Positions 1-9,075 of a DNA stretch of 64,000 nt are shown in pieces. Positions within the stretch are counted from its first letter, which is position 1; every line of letters begins with the position of its first letter. Origin of the DNA: Bdellovibrio bacteriovorus (GTDB lineage: Bacteria > Bdellovibrionota > Bdellovibrionia > Bdellovibrionales > Bdellovibrionaceae); the NCBI RefSeq assembly GCF_002208115.1, contig NZ_CP020946.1:3100001-3164000 (forward strand), read 5' to 3'. The notes below the pieces were generated by a model, which saw nothing but the letters and a program-made list of their open reading frames with translations, was not told the DNA's origin and ran no database searches. Both the position numbers and the translations under genes were made by a program.

Positions 1-190
1 TGCTGTTCAAACTTTGGGCAAAAAACGCGAGGGCCTGCTTTTAGTCAGTGTTGGGGGCATTATGAGCCCAGAAGATGTCTTTGAAAGATTGCAAATGGGC
101 GCCGATCTTGTTCAAATTTATTCTGCACTTGTATTTCATGGACCTGGTTTCTTCCATGACGTTGCTAGAAGGTATAATGACGGACGATAG
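1..190 (+). CDS. pyrD: Dihydroorotate dehydrogenase (class 2), C-terminal fragment
   Basis: The window opens inside this gene. Reading from base 2, 62 codons run to the TAG at 188-190. The fragment carries the FMN-phosphate-binding end of the PyrD barrel: a VSVGGIMSPEDVFER stretch, then GADLVQIYSALVFHGPGF, matching the class 2 (membrane, quinone-linked) pattern GVGGI...GASLVQIYS...F.GP. The enzyme oxidises dihydroorotate to orotate in pyrimidine synthesis. Its last codons overlap the start of the mutT-like gene by 14 bp, so the two are probably translated from one message. Only the 3' end is present, so catalytic residues upstream cannot be checked. Confidence 0.85.
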   Translation, partial: AVQTLGKKREGLLLVSVGGIMSPEDVFERLQMGADLVQIYSALVFHGPGFFHDVARRYNDGR

Positions 191-638
191 CGCAGTTGAA
201 TCAAAGCCAAAAAAATCTAAAATCCGCAAGGGTCATTGGATCCCGGTGGTGGCTGGTTTTCTGCGCAAAGACGGCAAGATTCTTGTCGGTCAGCGCCCTG
301 AAAACAACTCTTTGGCCGGCCAGTGGGAATTCCCCGGCGGCAAGATTGAAAACGGCGAAACCCCGGAAGAAGCTTTGGCCCGCGAACTGAACGAAGAGCT
401 CGGTATTGAGGCTGAAGTCGGTGAATTGAAGCTGGCCTGCACTCATTCCTACGGAGATGTAGGGATTCTCATATTGTTTTATGAAATCCTGTACTGGAAG
501 GGCGAGCCTCGGGCCAAGCACCACATGATGCTGGAATGGATCCATCCGGAAGAGCTAAAACACCGTAATATCCCCGAAGCCAACCGCAAAATCCTTCACA
601 AGATCTATAAAGCGTTGGGACTGGAATGGCGAAAATAA
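177..638 (+). CDS. mutT: MutT-like Nudix hydrolase (8-oxo-dGTP diphosphatase type)
   Basis: The protein has 153 aa from the ATG at 177, chosen because AGAAGG lies just upstream and the longer frame would run deep into pyrD. It holds a complete Nudix box (GX5EX7REUXEEXGU), residues 55-77, preceded by GQWEFPGGK. That is the signature of MutT enzymes, which hydrolyse 8-oxo-dGTP and so prevent A:T to C:G errors. The length is normal for MutT (about 130-150 aa), with a short lysine-rich N-terminal extension. The last 13 bp overlap the next gene. A Nudix enzyme with another nucleotide substrate cannot be excluded. Confidence 0.88.
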   Translation: MTDDSAVESKPKKSKIRKGHWIPVVAGFLRKDGKILVGQRPENNSLAGQWEFPGGKIENGETPEEALARELNEELGIEAEVGELKLACTHSYGDVGILILFYEILYWKGEPRAKHHMMLEWIHPEELKHRNIPEANRKILHKIYKALGLEWRK

Positions 639-1735
639 TCCTGGTTAGCAAACATGTGAACGCGACTTCGTGGCAGCTGGCGCAAGCTTTAAAGGCCCAG
701 CAGCACGAGGTGGTTCTGCTGACCAGTTATGGCGAAACTCCCCGCGACACCAGCGGCATCGAGTTCATGGGCTATTTCAAAAAATGGAGTTTCCTGGAAG
801 GCGTTCGCATCATCCCAGGACTTTTCGGCCTGCAACCCCAGATTCTGCATGTGCTTTTGGATGATGATAAAATGAATGCCGCGCAAATGGTGCTTTCCAC
901 CTTTGCAAAATCCCATCCGACTTGTGTTCTGACGACTTCTTTATTGAATATCAAAAACGGTCTGTCGCGCCGAAACCCGGTTCGTTATCTGGTTGAGGAA
1001 AGTGACATCATCACCTGCCCGACGGTGGAAACCCTGGGACAACTTCGTGGGTTGGATGTCCGATCCAATCGCCAGGGCCGTGGCATTTTGCCGCCGGTGC
1101 TGGATTTGAAAACAGACCAAACCGACGAGGCCATCGACAGCAGTGAACTGCCGCTAATCGCGAACTTAAAAAAATCCCCTTACGTGGTGCTGCCGTTCAA
1201 TGAAACCCGCTTTAATCCGGACTCGGATTATTTCCTGCGACTGCGGGCGGTGGCGCAAAAATACAAAGTGGCTTTGTGGGGAACTTACGCCCACTGGACC
1301 CTGCGTGATCGCAAGCGCTTCGCCGCATGGATGGCTGAATTCCAGTGTGCGGATCGTTGGGTTCTGACTGGACCTCTGTCTGCCCCGGTGACTCAGCAAC
1401 TTCTTAGTGGCAGCACGGCTTTGATGCTGGCCGGACAAAACTTCACACCGGTTGAAATGACTGAATATTATCTGCGTGCGATTCAATCCCACGCGGTGCT
1501 GATTCTGGACACGCGCCAGACCAGTGTTCACTCCGATCTTTGGAAAAACACCATCAACTGCTGGGTGCTGAATCATTCTCAACTGCAAAAAGATCTGATC
1601 AAACTGCTGGCCAAAAGCCATCTGCGCCTGCCGGAATCCCTTTCGGAAAAACTGGCCGAAGACCGCCATCTGATCGACTCTTCGATGAATGAACTCAATC
1701 GTCTGTACAACAAGGCCTTGAATCATCTAAGATAG
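626..1735 (+). CDS. Glycosyltransferase-like protein (GT-B-like fold)
   Basis: This 369-aa soluble protein starts at the ATG overlapping the end of mutT. The N-terminus (KIILVSKHVNATSWQLAQAL, then HEVVLLTSYGE) has the beta-alpha-beta pattern and the 'later half of a name in lower hydrophobicity' typical of the acceptor half of GT-B glycosyltransferases. A second Rossmann-like half begins near residue 185 (YVVLPFNETRF). No clear donor-binding E(x7)E is seen, so it may be a degenerate or regulatory partner of the next gene, which follows after 4 bp and is a recognisable family 4 glycosyltransferase. Surface polysaccharide or lipid glycosylation is an inference from that pairing only. Confidence 0.5.
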   Translation: MAKIILVSKHVNATSWQLAQALKAQQHEVVLLTSYGETPRDTSGIEFMGYFKKWSFLEGVRIIPGLFGLQPQILHVLLDDDKMNAAQMVLSTFAKSHPTCVLTTSLLNIKNGLSRRNPVRYLVEESDIITCPTVETLGQLRGLDVRSNRQGRGILPPVLDLKTDQTDEAIDSSELPLIANLKKSPYVVLPFNETRFNPDSDYFLRLRAVAQKYKVALWGTYAHWTLRDRKRFAAWMAEFQCADRWVLTGPLSAPVTQQLLSGSTALMLAGQNFTPVEMTEYYLRAIQSHAVLILDTRQTSVHSDLWKNTINCWVLNHSQLQKDLIKLLAKSHLRLPESLSEKLAEDRHLIDSSMNELNRLYNKALNHLR

Positions 1736-1739
1736 TTTC

Positions 1740-2999
1740 ATGGCCAAAAAGTCCCGACTGCCGGAAACACTCAATATCTGTCTGACGTCCCAACGTTTTC
1801 CGATTCTCAGTCGTGCCACCGATCATGGGTTCTTGTGGCCGATCGCCCGTGGTCTGGCCCGCGAAGGTCACAAAGTCACAGTTCTTGCCGCCAGCTCTGC
1901 CTTAAAAAAACCGGAAGTCACCCGCGATGGCGTGAAGGTGTTTTATCTTCACGAAGGTGCAAAAAATCTTTCTCATCTGAACTTCCAAATGGCTGTTCGT
2001 CAGAAGTTTGCACAACTGCACAAGGAAGATCCGTTTCACATCGTTCACAGCATCGATAAATCCGGCTATCGCATCGCCACCCGCAAAGATGATTTCAAAG
2101 TGGCCGTGGCCTATGACGTTGAGGCAACTCAGATGTCCCAGCTTTTTGCCATTTTGGCGATGAAACAAGACACACTGGGAAGTATGCTGACCACGGCGGT
2201 CGCAACCGCCTACAAATTTTTGACCACTTACTATGGTGGGGATCGCCAGTTGCTTTCCACCGCCGACGGCATCTTTGTCACCAACCCGCAACAGCGCATT
2301 ATTCTGGAAAGATATTATCTTTATCCGGACTTCCACACCTACACCGTGCCTTATGGGATTGAACTTGGAGATCTGACGCCGAAGGAAAAGTCCCTGGAAT
2401 TGCGTAAGAAACTGGGAATCCCGGAAAATGCCCACGTCGCCGTTTCCATCACCGACATGACCGATGTGCAGGAAGTGATTCCTTTGCTGCGGGCCTTTGA
2501 AAAAGTCGCCATCAAAAAACCAGGCAGTTACCTGTTGTTGGTCGGCAACGGCCCGAAATTCAAAGACATTGAGTTCCAGGTTTTGAACCTGGCCCTGGGG
2601 AACCGCGTGATTCTGACCGGGGCGATCCCGGCCGGAGAACTGGAAGATTACATCGTTTTAGGCGATGCCTTTGTGAATATGGGCTCCCGAACCACGGGTT
2701 TTGAGCCCTCCACCCTAGAGGCCATGGCCCAAAAGAAGGTCGTTTTGGGCTCAGAAGTGTCCCCAATTGCCAATATCATCGAAGATGGTCGGGATGGATT
2801 CCTGCTTCGCCCGGCGGATGTCGACTCTATGTCGAACCTATTGGTTGAGATCTTCTCTGGCACCATGCCGGCGGATGAAATCGGCGATCGGGCCCGCCAG
2901 AAGGTCGTTGACCTGTTTGATACGGCCAAAATGGTCCAGTCCGTGCTTGATGCCTATCGTAAAATCCTGCTCAACACGGGTCTGTATAAGAAGCATTGA
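1740..2999 (+). CDS. Glycosyltransferase, group 1 (GT4) family
   Basis: The 419-aa protein shows both GT-B halves. The N-terminal acceptor domain contains HGFLWPIARGLAREGHKVTV (residues about 29-48). The C-terminal donor domain contains LLVGNGPKFKD, then RVILTGAIPAGELEDYI, then GFEPSTLEAMAQKKVVLGS and DGRDGFLLRPAD. It should transfer a sugar from a nucleotide donor to a cell-surface acceptor. The first glutamate of the usual E(x7)E pair is a threonine here (RTTGFEPSTLEAM), while the second is kept. The gene follows its upstream partner by 4 bp. Only a weak ribosome site is visible, which suggests translational coupling. The substrate is not predictable. Confidence 0.8.
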   Translation: MAKKSRLPETLNICLTSQRFPILSRATDHGFLWPIARGLAREGHKVTVLAASSALKKPEVTRDGVKVFYLHEGAKNLSHLNFQMAVRQKFAQLHKEDPFHIVHSIDKSGYRIATRKDDFKVAVAYDVEATQMSQLFAILAMKQDTLGSMLTTAVATAYKFLTTYYGGDRQLLSTADGIFVTNPQQRIILERYYLYPDFHTYTVPYGIELGDLTPKEKSLELRKKLGIPENAHVAVSITDMTDVQEVIPLLRAFEKVAIKKPGSYLLLVGNGPKFKDIEFQVLNLALGNRVILTGAIPAGELEDYIVLGDAFVNMGSRTTGFEPSTLEAMAQKKVVLGSEVSPIANIIEDGRDGFLLRPADVDSMSNLLVEIFSGTMPADEIGDRARQKVVDLFDTAKMVQSVLDAYRKILLNTGLYKKH

Positions 3000-3019
3000 G
3001 TTAAATCATTGAAAAGTGG

Positions 3020-3047
3020 TAGTCAGCCCCCTTCTCTTCTGTATAAT
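3020..3047 (+). promoter_or_regulatory. Probable sigma70-type promoter of the IHF/HU gene
   Basis: A perfect TATAAT lies at 3042-3047. A weak -35 (TAGTCA, 3020-3025) sits 16 bp upstream. The predicted start near 3054 leaves a leader of about 27 nt to the ATG at 3081. Confidence 0.5.
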
Positions 3048-3080
3048 CGAGAGTGTTATCAATACTTTAAGTAGGTCCGA

Positions 3081-3374
3081 ATGACAAAAGCAGATTTGAT
3101 AAATTTGATTTCTGAAAAAGCGGGTATCACCCGTGTAAAAGCAGAAACTGTAGTAAACACTATTTTTGATTCTATGGTGGAAGCTTTGATGCGCGATGAC
3201 CGTATTGAAATCCGTGGTTTTGGTTCATTTGTGAACCGTCAGTACGGTGCTTACAAAGGACGTAACCCACGCACTGGTGAGATCATCAATGTTGATGAAA
3301 AGAAACTTCCGTTCTTCAAAGTTGGTAAAGAGTTGAAAGAAGACATCAACGGCGGCCCGGAAGAAAAGGGCTAA
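3081..3374 (+). CDS. Nucleoid protein, IHF-beta/HU family
   Basis: This 97-aa basic protein belongs to the HU/IHF family (usual length 90-100 aa). It has the dimerisation helices (MTKADLINLISEKAGI), the beta-saddle start DRIEIRGFGSF (residues about 40-50), the DNA-intercalating arm KGRNPRTGE, and the closing FFKVGKELKE. The RIEIRGFGSF and FKVGKEL forms are closer to IHF-beta than to HU. It would bend and package DNA as a dimer, and no partner subunit is encoded nearby. It has its own promoter and a strong terminator, so it is a monocistronic, probably well-expressed gene. Confidence 0.9.
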   Translation: MTKADLINLISEKAGITRVKAETVVNTIFDSMVEALMRDDRIEIRGFGSFVNRQYGAYKGRNPRTGEIINVDEKKLPFFKVGKELKEDINGGPEEKG

Positions 3375-3379
3375 ATTCA

Positions 3380-3439
3380 AAAGACCTTTCGGGGTCTTTA
3401 AGAATGAAAAAAGGGGCTTTTCAGCCCCTTTTTTATTTT
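3380..3439. terminator. Tandem hairpins ending the IHF/HU gene
   Basis: A first stem AAAGACC/GGTCTTT (3380-3386 with 3393-3399) is followed by a stronger one, AAAAAAGGGGCT/AGCCCCTTTTTT (3407-3418 with 3423-3434), running into a T-rich tract. The A/T flanks make the second one bidirectional, so it can also serve the convergent small gene at 3460-3744. Confidence 0.8.
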
Positions 3440-3459
3440 CCAAATATGCAGCGGAACCA

Positions 3460-3744
3460 CTATTTGCAACGCAGATTTTTAACGTCGTAGAAGTGTTCAG
3501 TCTTTTTGAAAGTAGTCACGCAAGTGTAAACTGCGCGAGTGTAGTAAACACGAACAGTCGTTTGGACTGCCAGATCTTCACCTTCAACAGTCACGAATTT
3601 GTAGTCATCAATCTGAACTTGAGAATCATCGAAACCGAAGTTTTCAAGAATGCTATCCGTCGTCATGATATAGATTTCTTTCATTTTTCCAGCAAATGCA
3701 GGTGCGGAAACAAACATCAAAGCGGCGATCAACAAAGCCTTCAT
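3460..3744 (-). CDS. Small secreted protein of unknown function
   Basis: The 94-aa product has a Sec signal peptide ending at AFA-G (MKALLIAALMFVSAPAFA), giving a mature periplasmic or secreted protein of about 76 aa. CGGAGG six nt before the ATG fixes the start. The mature part is rich in aromatic and beta-branched residues and has two cysteines, one in YTCVTTF and one in the final NLRCK, that could form a disulfide. I recognise no family. It belongs to a class of small exported proteins that recurs through this window (also near 24.2, 49.0, 49.7 and 51.4 kb). Confidence 0.75.
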   Translation of the reverse strand: MKALLIAALMFVSAPAFAGKMKEIYIMTTDSILENFGFDDSQVQIDDYKFVTVEGEDLAVQTTVRVYYTRAVYTCVTTFKKTEHFYDVKNLRCK

Positions 3745-3836
3745 AAGAACCTCCGGTGGTTTATTTAATGCGGAAGTTCTAACGGATGAAGCCCCCTAAA
3801 GACAGTCAAGATTGCCTTTTCTGTCATTTTTTCCGG

Positions 3837-5789
3837 TTATTCATATCGAAGCGCTTCAATTGGGTGCAGTTTTGACGCCTTGCTGGCTGGATAACTGCCG
3901 AAAACGATCCCAATCAGGGCAGAAAATCCAAAAGAAAGTATCACGGAGCCCGCAGAAACCACCGTCGACCACCCCAGAACCTTGGAAATCAACAGCGAAA
4001 ATCCAACCCCCAGGGCGATACCCAAAAGTCCACCGCACACACTGACAACGATGGATTCAGCCAGGAACTGCAAAAGAATATCCCGCCGGCGCGCGCCGAT
4101 GGCTTTGCGCAAACCGATTTCTTTGGTTCGTTCCGTCACGGACACCAGCATGATGTTCATGATCCCGATACCGCCCACCACCAAAGAAATTGCCGCAATC
4201 GACGCCAGCAGCATCGACAAGGTCTGACTGGTGGAATTCAGCGCCTGCTGAATATCGGCCATATTGAAAACATTAAATGCGTCACCTTGTGATGACACCG
4301 GCACCCGATGGCGTTTGTTCATCAGCTCTTGCAGTGAATCCTGCACATCCGGAATATCCGCGGCATCGCGAACTTCGATATCCACCGAATCCACATAATT
4401 TTTTCCGAATAGACGATACATCGCCGTCACCACCGGAACCAGGATTCGGTCATCCTGATCCTGCGGGCCCGCCGCGCCCTTTTCCGGCAGAACTCCGATC
4501 ACTCGAAAGTTCACTTTGTTGATTTTAATCATCTCGCCAATCGGGGATTTATCTCCGAAAAGTTCACGGGCCACCGTGGTGCCAATGACTGCCACAAGCA
4601 TGCGGCGCTGATTTTCTTCCTCGGAAAAGAAACGGCCAAAGATCGGCGTGCTTGCACGCATTTGTTCGTACGCGGGCGCCACCCCCATGACCTGCGTGTT
4701 CCAGTTTTTATTCAGGTAAGTGATCTGCCCTCGCCCCGACGAGGATGGCGATACGTCTTTAATCCCGCTGATTTGATTTTTAATAGTGTTAACGTCATCC
4801 AAAGAAATCCGAATGCGCACTCCGGATTCCTGCATCACCCCGCCCACCCGCACATTGCCTGCGCGCAAAACCAGAAGATTCGAACCCAAAGAGGACAACT
4901 GCTTTTCGATGCTTTGCCGAGCGCCCGTCCCCAGCGCCAGCATTCCCACAACCGCAGCGACACCAATCAAGATCCCCAGCATGGAAAGACCCGAGCGGAC
5001 TTTATTGGCCGCCAGGGTTTGGAATCCCTGATGAAGATGCTCAATCATTTCACGCACCGGCCATTTTGCCGGCTTTTCCCGTCGTTTTTCCTGCGCGATA
5101 GTGGGTGCTGCGGGCAAAGCCTGAAGGCGCTCATCAGATTGAATCACTCCGTCCCGCAGGCGGATCAAACGCTTAGCCTGCTGACCGATTTCTTCTTCGT
5201 GGGTGACGACGATGATCGTGATCCCCTGATCATTCAGCTTGTGCAGGATCTGCATGATTTCTTTTTCGCTTTTTGAATCCAGATTTCCCGTGGGTTCATC
5301 GGCAAAAATAATGCGGGGATTATTAATCAAAGACCTAGCAATGGCGATACGCTGTTGCTGTCCCCCGGACAGTTCATTGGATTTGTGATGGATTCTTTCA
5401 GCCAGACCGACCTTGTCCAAAAGCGTGTGAGCTTTGTCATAGCTAAACCCATCCTCGCTGTAAATCAGCGGCAGGGACACGTTTTGCCAGGCTTCCATGC
5501 GCGGAAGCAGATTGAACTGTTGAAAAATAAAACCGATTTCTTCCCGGCGAACAATGGCCAGCTCGTCTTCACTGAGATCCGCCACTTCACGGCCATTGAG
5601 GTTGTAACTGCCCTCGCTGGGAACATCCAATAACCCCAGAATGTGCATCAGGGTTGATTTGCCGGAACCTGAAGGCCCCATGATGGCCACGAAATCCCCG
5701 CGCTCAATCTTCAGACTGATGCCTTTAAGGACGTCCACTTTCGTGTCGCCCATCTGATAGGATTTGCGTATGCCCTTGATATCAATCAT
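3837..5789 (-). CDS. macB: MacB-type ABC transporter (ATPase fused to permease)
   Basis: The 650-aa protein has an N-terminal ABC ATPase (Walker [10 protein letters not shown] at residues 38-46, Q-loop in [11 protein letters not shown], signature LSGGQQQR, Walker [11 protein letters not shown]-loop VVTHE). A C-terminal MacB permease follows: one membrane helix near residue 275 ([17 protein letters not shown]), a large periplasmic domain, then three helices near the end, including [30 protein letters not shown]. This fused layout is MacB, which drives efflux of macrolides, peptides or lipoprotein-like substrates through a TolC exit duct. Its start overlaps the macA stop by 4 bp. It is the last gene of a tolC-macA-macB operon. 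Confidence 0.93.
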   Translation of the reverse strand: MIDIKGIRKSYQMGDTKVDVLKGISLKIERGDFVAIMGPSGSGKSTLMHILGLLDVPSEGSYNLNGREVADLSEDELAIVRREEIGFIFQQFNLLPRMEAWQNVSLPLIYSEDGFSYDKAHTLLDKVGLAERIHHKSNELSGGQQQRIAIARSLINNPRIIFADEPTGNLDSKSEKEIMQILHKLNDQGITIIVVTHEEEIGQQAKRLIRLRDGVIQSDERLQALPAAPTIAQEKRREKPAKWPVREMIEHLHQGFQTLAANKVRSGLSMLGILIGVAAVVGMLALGTGARQSIEKQLSSLGSNLLVLRAGNVRVGGVMQESGVRIRISLDDVNTIKNQISGIKDVSPSSSGRGQITYLNKNWNTQVMGVAPAYEQMRASTPIFGRFFSEEENQRRMLVAVIGTTVARELFGDKSPIGEMIKINKVNFRVIGVLPEKGAAGPQDQDDRILVPVVTAMYRLFGKNYVDSVDIEVRDAADIPDVQDSLQELMNKRHRVPVSSQGDAFNVFNMADIQQALNSTSQTLSMLLASIAAISLVVGGIGIMNIMLVSVTERTKEIGLRKAIGARRRDILLQFLAESIVVSVCGGLLGIALGVGFSLLISKVLGWSTVVSAGSVILSFGFSALIGIVFGSYPASKASKLHPIEALRYE

Positions 5790-6748
5790 TGGCGACCCCG
5801 GCGCGGAGCTGACGGAGGACCAAATGGATTGGATCCTCCCGAGGATTTTTCTCCCAGCTTAAACTGCGTGACCAGAACTACGTCACCTTCACTTAAGCCT
5901 TCCACCACTTCGGTGTTGCGGCCATCGGTGATGCCCGTGCGCACTTCGCGCGGAGCGGGCTTGGAACCGGGCACCTTTACCAGAACTTCAGTGCGCCCCT
6001 GACTGACACGCAAGGCTTCACTTGGCACCAGCAGGACACCTTTTTTGGATGCGATCGTGAAGGTCACATTCGCCGTCATCCCGCTTCGCATGAAATCCGG
6101 AGTGTTATCAGGAATCACATCCACCAGATACGTGGTGACGTTATTGACCGTGGTCGCATCAAAGGCGATCTGATCCACCGTCGCTGGCAATGGGCTTTGC
6201 GGATAAGCATCCAATACGATGGTGGCTTTTTCTTTCAGTTTGATTTGGGCAATATCGGTTTCATCCACCTGGGCCTTCACAGTCAGGCGATCGGACATCA
6301 CAAAAATCGCGTCGGTGTTCGTGAAGGTCTGTCCCGGTTCAACATTCTTCAGAATCAGAGTACCTGCAATCGGCGCAATCACCGGGGTTGCCAGATAAAG
6401 TTCAGACCATTTTTTGTATTCTTCAGCCCCTTGTGCGCGGGCGGCGTCCAACATCGCCGCTCTTTCAGTGGAACTCATCCAGGCCAGAATCTGACCTTTG
6501 CGGATCTGCTGGCCTTCTTTCGCCAGAATCTGTTCAATGCGGCCCGCCACCGGGGCTTTGATTTCAAGACGGTTTTTCGGCTGCACGGTGCCCGTTGAAA
6601 GAATCGTCACGTCCAAATCACCTGCGATGACAGGGATTTCACGAAAGACCGGAGCATTTCCGTCTTCCTTTTTCCAAAGGTAAAAGCCCGCTGCGACAAC
6701 GACGACAAGGCACCCCAGGATCCAGCTTAGTTTCTTTGATGATTTCAT
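5786..6748 (-). CDS. macA: MacA-like periplasmic adaptor protein
   Basis: The 320-aa membrane-fusion protein has one N-terminal membrane anchor (LGCLVVVVAAGFYLW, residues about 11-25). It then has a split lipoyl domain (KAPVAGRIEQILAKEGQQI and VIAPIAGTLILKN), a beta-barrel domain, and a C-terminal membrane-proximal domain ending in a proline/glycine-rich tail. It links MacB to the outer-membrane channel. Between the lipoyl halves there are only about 30 residues of helix, much less than the long hairpin of E. coli MacA (371 aa). The contact with the TolC partner must therefore differ. It overlaps both neighbours by 4 bp. Confidence 0.88.
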   Translation of the reverse strand: MKSSKKLSWILGCLVVVVAAGFYLWKKEDGNAPVFREIPVIAGDLDVTILSTGTVQPKNRLEIKAPVAGRIEQILAKEGQQIRKGQILAWMSSTERAAMLDAARAQGAEEYKKWSELYLATPVIAPIAGTLILKNVEPGQTFTNTDAIFVMSDRLTVKAQVDETDIAQIKLKEKATIVLDAYPQSPLPATVDQIAFDATTVNNVTTYLVDVIPDNTPDFMRSGMTANVTFTIASKKGVLLVPSEALRVSQGRTEVLVKVPGSKPAPREVRTGITDGRNTEVVEGLSEGDVVLVTQFKLGEKSSGGSNPFGPPSAPRRGRQ

Positions 6749-8025
6749 GGCAGCACTCCTACACCTTGTGTTTTTTCCCAGTTGGCTTCCGCCACCACCC
6801 TATCACGACGTTTCAGGGTCTGATCCTTTTGATAGGAAATCAGATCATTTTCAATCTTGTCCCAATCATCAAAGGTCGTAAGCCCGTTGTTGTATTTACT
6901 GCGCCCGATTTCGGCACGCACGCTGCCCGCTTCGACGAAGGCATCACTGACTTTGACCTGCTCTACCGCTTCCGTGAATTCCGCAAAGGCCTGACGAAGC
7001 TTCACGATGATTTCAAGTTCTGAGTTTTTCCAGGTGTTTTCGGCAACCAGCTTTTGCGCGAAGGCGCTCTTATTGGTGAAATAGTCTTTGCCACCCGAAA
7101 ACAGAGACCAGGACAAGGTGGCTCCAACACTCCAGCGATCACGCTCCGGATACCAGCTTTCCCCCGTGTTACCCACAGAGCCGCTTAAATCCAATGATGG
7201 TAAAAATTCAGACCTGGAATTGCTTAATCCCGCCTCGGCACTTTGAATCTGCCCTTGGGCCTGTTGGTGTTCCGGAGTTTGTTCTGCAAGCTTTGTAAAG
7301 GATGGAGTCACAGATGAAGGATTGCTTTCCGGGGCTTTGCCTTGAACTTCAAATTCTGCGTCAGGGCTTAAACCCGTCACACGAATCAGAGAGCTGCGAG
7401 AAGTGTTAAAGAAGTTTTCGGCTTTCAGCACATCCAACTGGGCTTGTTTCAGGTAGGCTTTGGACAGCAGCACTGAACCTTTGTTCTCGCGCCCGCTTTG
7501 AAAGCGCAGTTCGACCATGTTCAGGTTGTCTGCCCGTCGTTTTTGAATACTTCGGGTCAGCTTTAAAGACTCCTGGGCATAAATGACATTGGCGAAGGCG
7601 GATTTTAAATCGTAGCTGATCTTGGCCTTCACGGTGCGCAGACTGGCCTCCGCCACCTTCAGCTTGCCCTCGTTTTCAGAGACCTTCGCCATATCGGAAA
7701 ATCCGTTAAAAACATTTTGAGTGGCATTCAAAGTTGCCGAATAACCTTCGCTTTCCACTTGATCCGTTTCACCCTTTTGGTATCCCAGGTTCGCCGAGAT
7801 TTGGGGCAGATAGTTGCTGTAAGAAGCATTCAGATTGTACCGGGCTGATTCCAGACTTTGTTCGGCGGCGATGAGCTCGGCGTTGTTCTTTTTCACCAGT
7901 TCCAGACAGTCTGCAAACGTGTAAACATTTGCGGCCAAGGCGGGTGTGCAGGTCAGAGTCAGAAGTAAAATTAGAGCCTGTGGTTTTATCATTCTAAATC
8001 TCATCAGCTTTATTGCATCGTTCAC
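6745..8025 (-). CDS. TolC-family outer-membrane efflux protein
   Basis: The 426-aa product has a signal peptide (cleavage near CTPALA-ANV) and two repeated outer-membrane efflux domains of long helices. The repeats share the pattern A...L..A.Y...QA, for example ESARYNLNASYSNYLPQISA in the first half and EAGLSNSRSEFLPSLDLSGS in the second. It would form the trimeric exit duct of the tripartite pump encoded with macA and macB, transcribed first in the operon. Starts at 8025, 8004 or 7992 are possible. None has a strong ribosome site, and the shortest still keeps a full signal peptide. Confidence 0.88.
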   Translation of the reverse strand: MNDAIKLMRFRMIKPQALILLLTLTCTPALAANVYTFADCLELVKKNNAELIAAEQSLESARYNLNASYSNYLPQISANLGYQKGETDQVESEGYSATLNATQNVFNGFSDMAKVSENEGKLKVAEASLRTVKAKISYDLKSAFANVIYAQESLKLTRSIQKRRADNLNMVELRFQSGRENKGSVLLSKAYLKQAQLDVLKAENFFNTSRSSLIRVTGLSPDAEFEVQGKAPESNPSSVTPSFTKLAEQTPEHQQAQGQIQSAEAGLSNSRSEFLPSLDLSGSVGNTGESWYPERDRWSVGATLSWSLFSGGKDYFTNKSAFAQKLVAENTWKNSELEIIVKLRQAFAEFTEAVEQVKVSDAFVEAGSVRAEIGRSKYNNGLTTFDDWDKIENDLISYQKDQTLKRRDRVVAEANWEKTQGVGVLP

Positions 8026-8206
8026 TCACAAGCGAGTCAACACCGTAAGGATAAGGAAAGACTGATGGGAGATTGTGGAATGCCAGACTCTCAATTTAAG
8101 ACTTAGGTTCAGGGCTTATAGGATTGATTTGGAAAAATATACAAGTCCTACGCCGTCCCAACTATTTCATGTGATGTCCAAGCAAGACTCGAATATGACA
8201 TGACAC

Positions 8207-9070
8207 ATGTTCCGGTTTCATCCTTATTTCACCATTCTATTTTTAAGCCTGGCTCTGGTTTCTTGCCAGCCGGTGCAGCAATCATGGACGCTCGCGACGG
8301 ACGGCGAAAATGCCATCATTGGCGGTGAGTTTGCGTCGGCGGGTGAATTCCCGTTTATGGTCAATATCTGGTTTAATGATCCCAAGGAAAACTATGTTTC
8401 ACATCACTGTGGTGGCAGCTTGATTGCCCCCCGCTGGGTGCTGACGGCCGCACACTGTGTGCTGGAAGAAGAATCAGAAACCCGCCAGCGGGTGGTCGCT
8501 CCCGCCAAATTGATGCTGTTTATTGGTGGCATCACCCAATCCGGCCAGGATGCTCGTTCGTTGAAGATTCGCTCTATCAAAGTTCATCCTGATTTTAACT
8601 GGCCAAAATCTGATATCGCGCTGATTGAACTTTCTGAAACGGTCACCGATATCCGGCCCGTTGACTTGAATACTGTGGACTTGGGTGATTCAACCCAAAA
8701 AGTTGTGATCACGGGATGGGGTCTAACAGATAACGAGGGACTGAAAGAGAGCGCCCAGCTTAAAAAACTGGAAGCCCCGTTGCTTCCCCGGGCTCAGTGC
8801 GCCCTGGATGATTTCCCCAAAAAACGCAGCTATGAGCTGGGACCGGAAACACTTTGCATTGACACCTTCAAGCATCAACAGTCGTCCTGTCCCGGCGACA
8901 GCGGGGGCCCCGTGTTCCTGCAGCAGAACGGCCGGGCCATTCAAGTCGGCGTCGTCAGTTGGGGTTCAGCCTGTTCAGGATTCCGCGCCAAAGGGTCTTC
9001 GGTCGGTGGATACGCTGCCGTTTCCCACGCCCTTCCGTGGATTCAGAAAGTTCTGGGCGGCAGCAAGTAG
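8207..9070 (+). CDS. Trypsin-fold (S1A) serine protease lipoprotein
   Basis: The 287-aa protease has a lipoprotein signal with lipobox LVSC (Cys20), so it is predicted to be membrane-anchored outside the cytoplasm. A short linker leads to the activation site IIGGEFA (residues 37-43). The catalytic triad is complete: His83 in LTAAHC, Asp136 in SDIALIEL, Ser232 in CPGDSGGP. The residue equivalent to trypsin 189, at the bottom of the S1 pocket, is Ser226, which argues for chymotrypsin-like rather than Arg/Lys specificity. No good ribosome site precedes the ATG. The stop lies 5 bp from the stop of the convergent fibre gene. A role in attacking prey surface or periplasmic proteins is an inference. 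Confidence 0.9.
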   Translation: MFRFHPYFTILFLSLALVSCQPVQQSWTLATDGENAIIGGEFASAGEFPFMVNIWFNDPKENYVSHHCGGSLIAPRWVLTAAHCVLEEESETRQRVVAPAKLMLFIGGITQSGQDARSLKIRSIKVHPDFNWPKSDIALIELSETVTDIRPVDLNTVDLGDSTQKVVITGWGLTDNEGLKESAQLKKLEAPLLPRAQCALDDFPKKRSYELGPETLCIDTFKHQQSSCPGDSGGPVFLQQNGRAIQVGVVSWGSACSGFRAKGSSVGGYAAVSHALPWIQKVLGGSK

Positions 9071-9075
9071 CAAAC

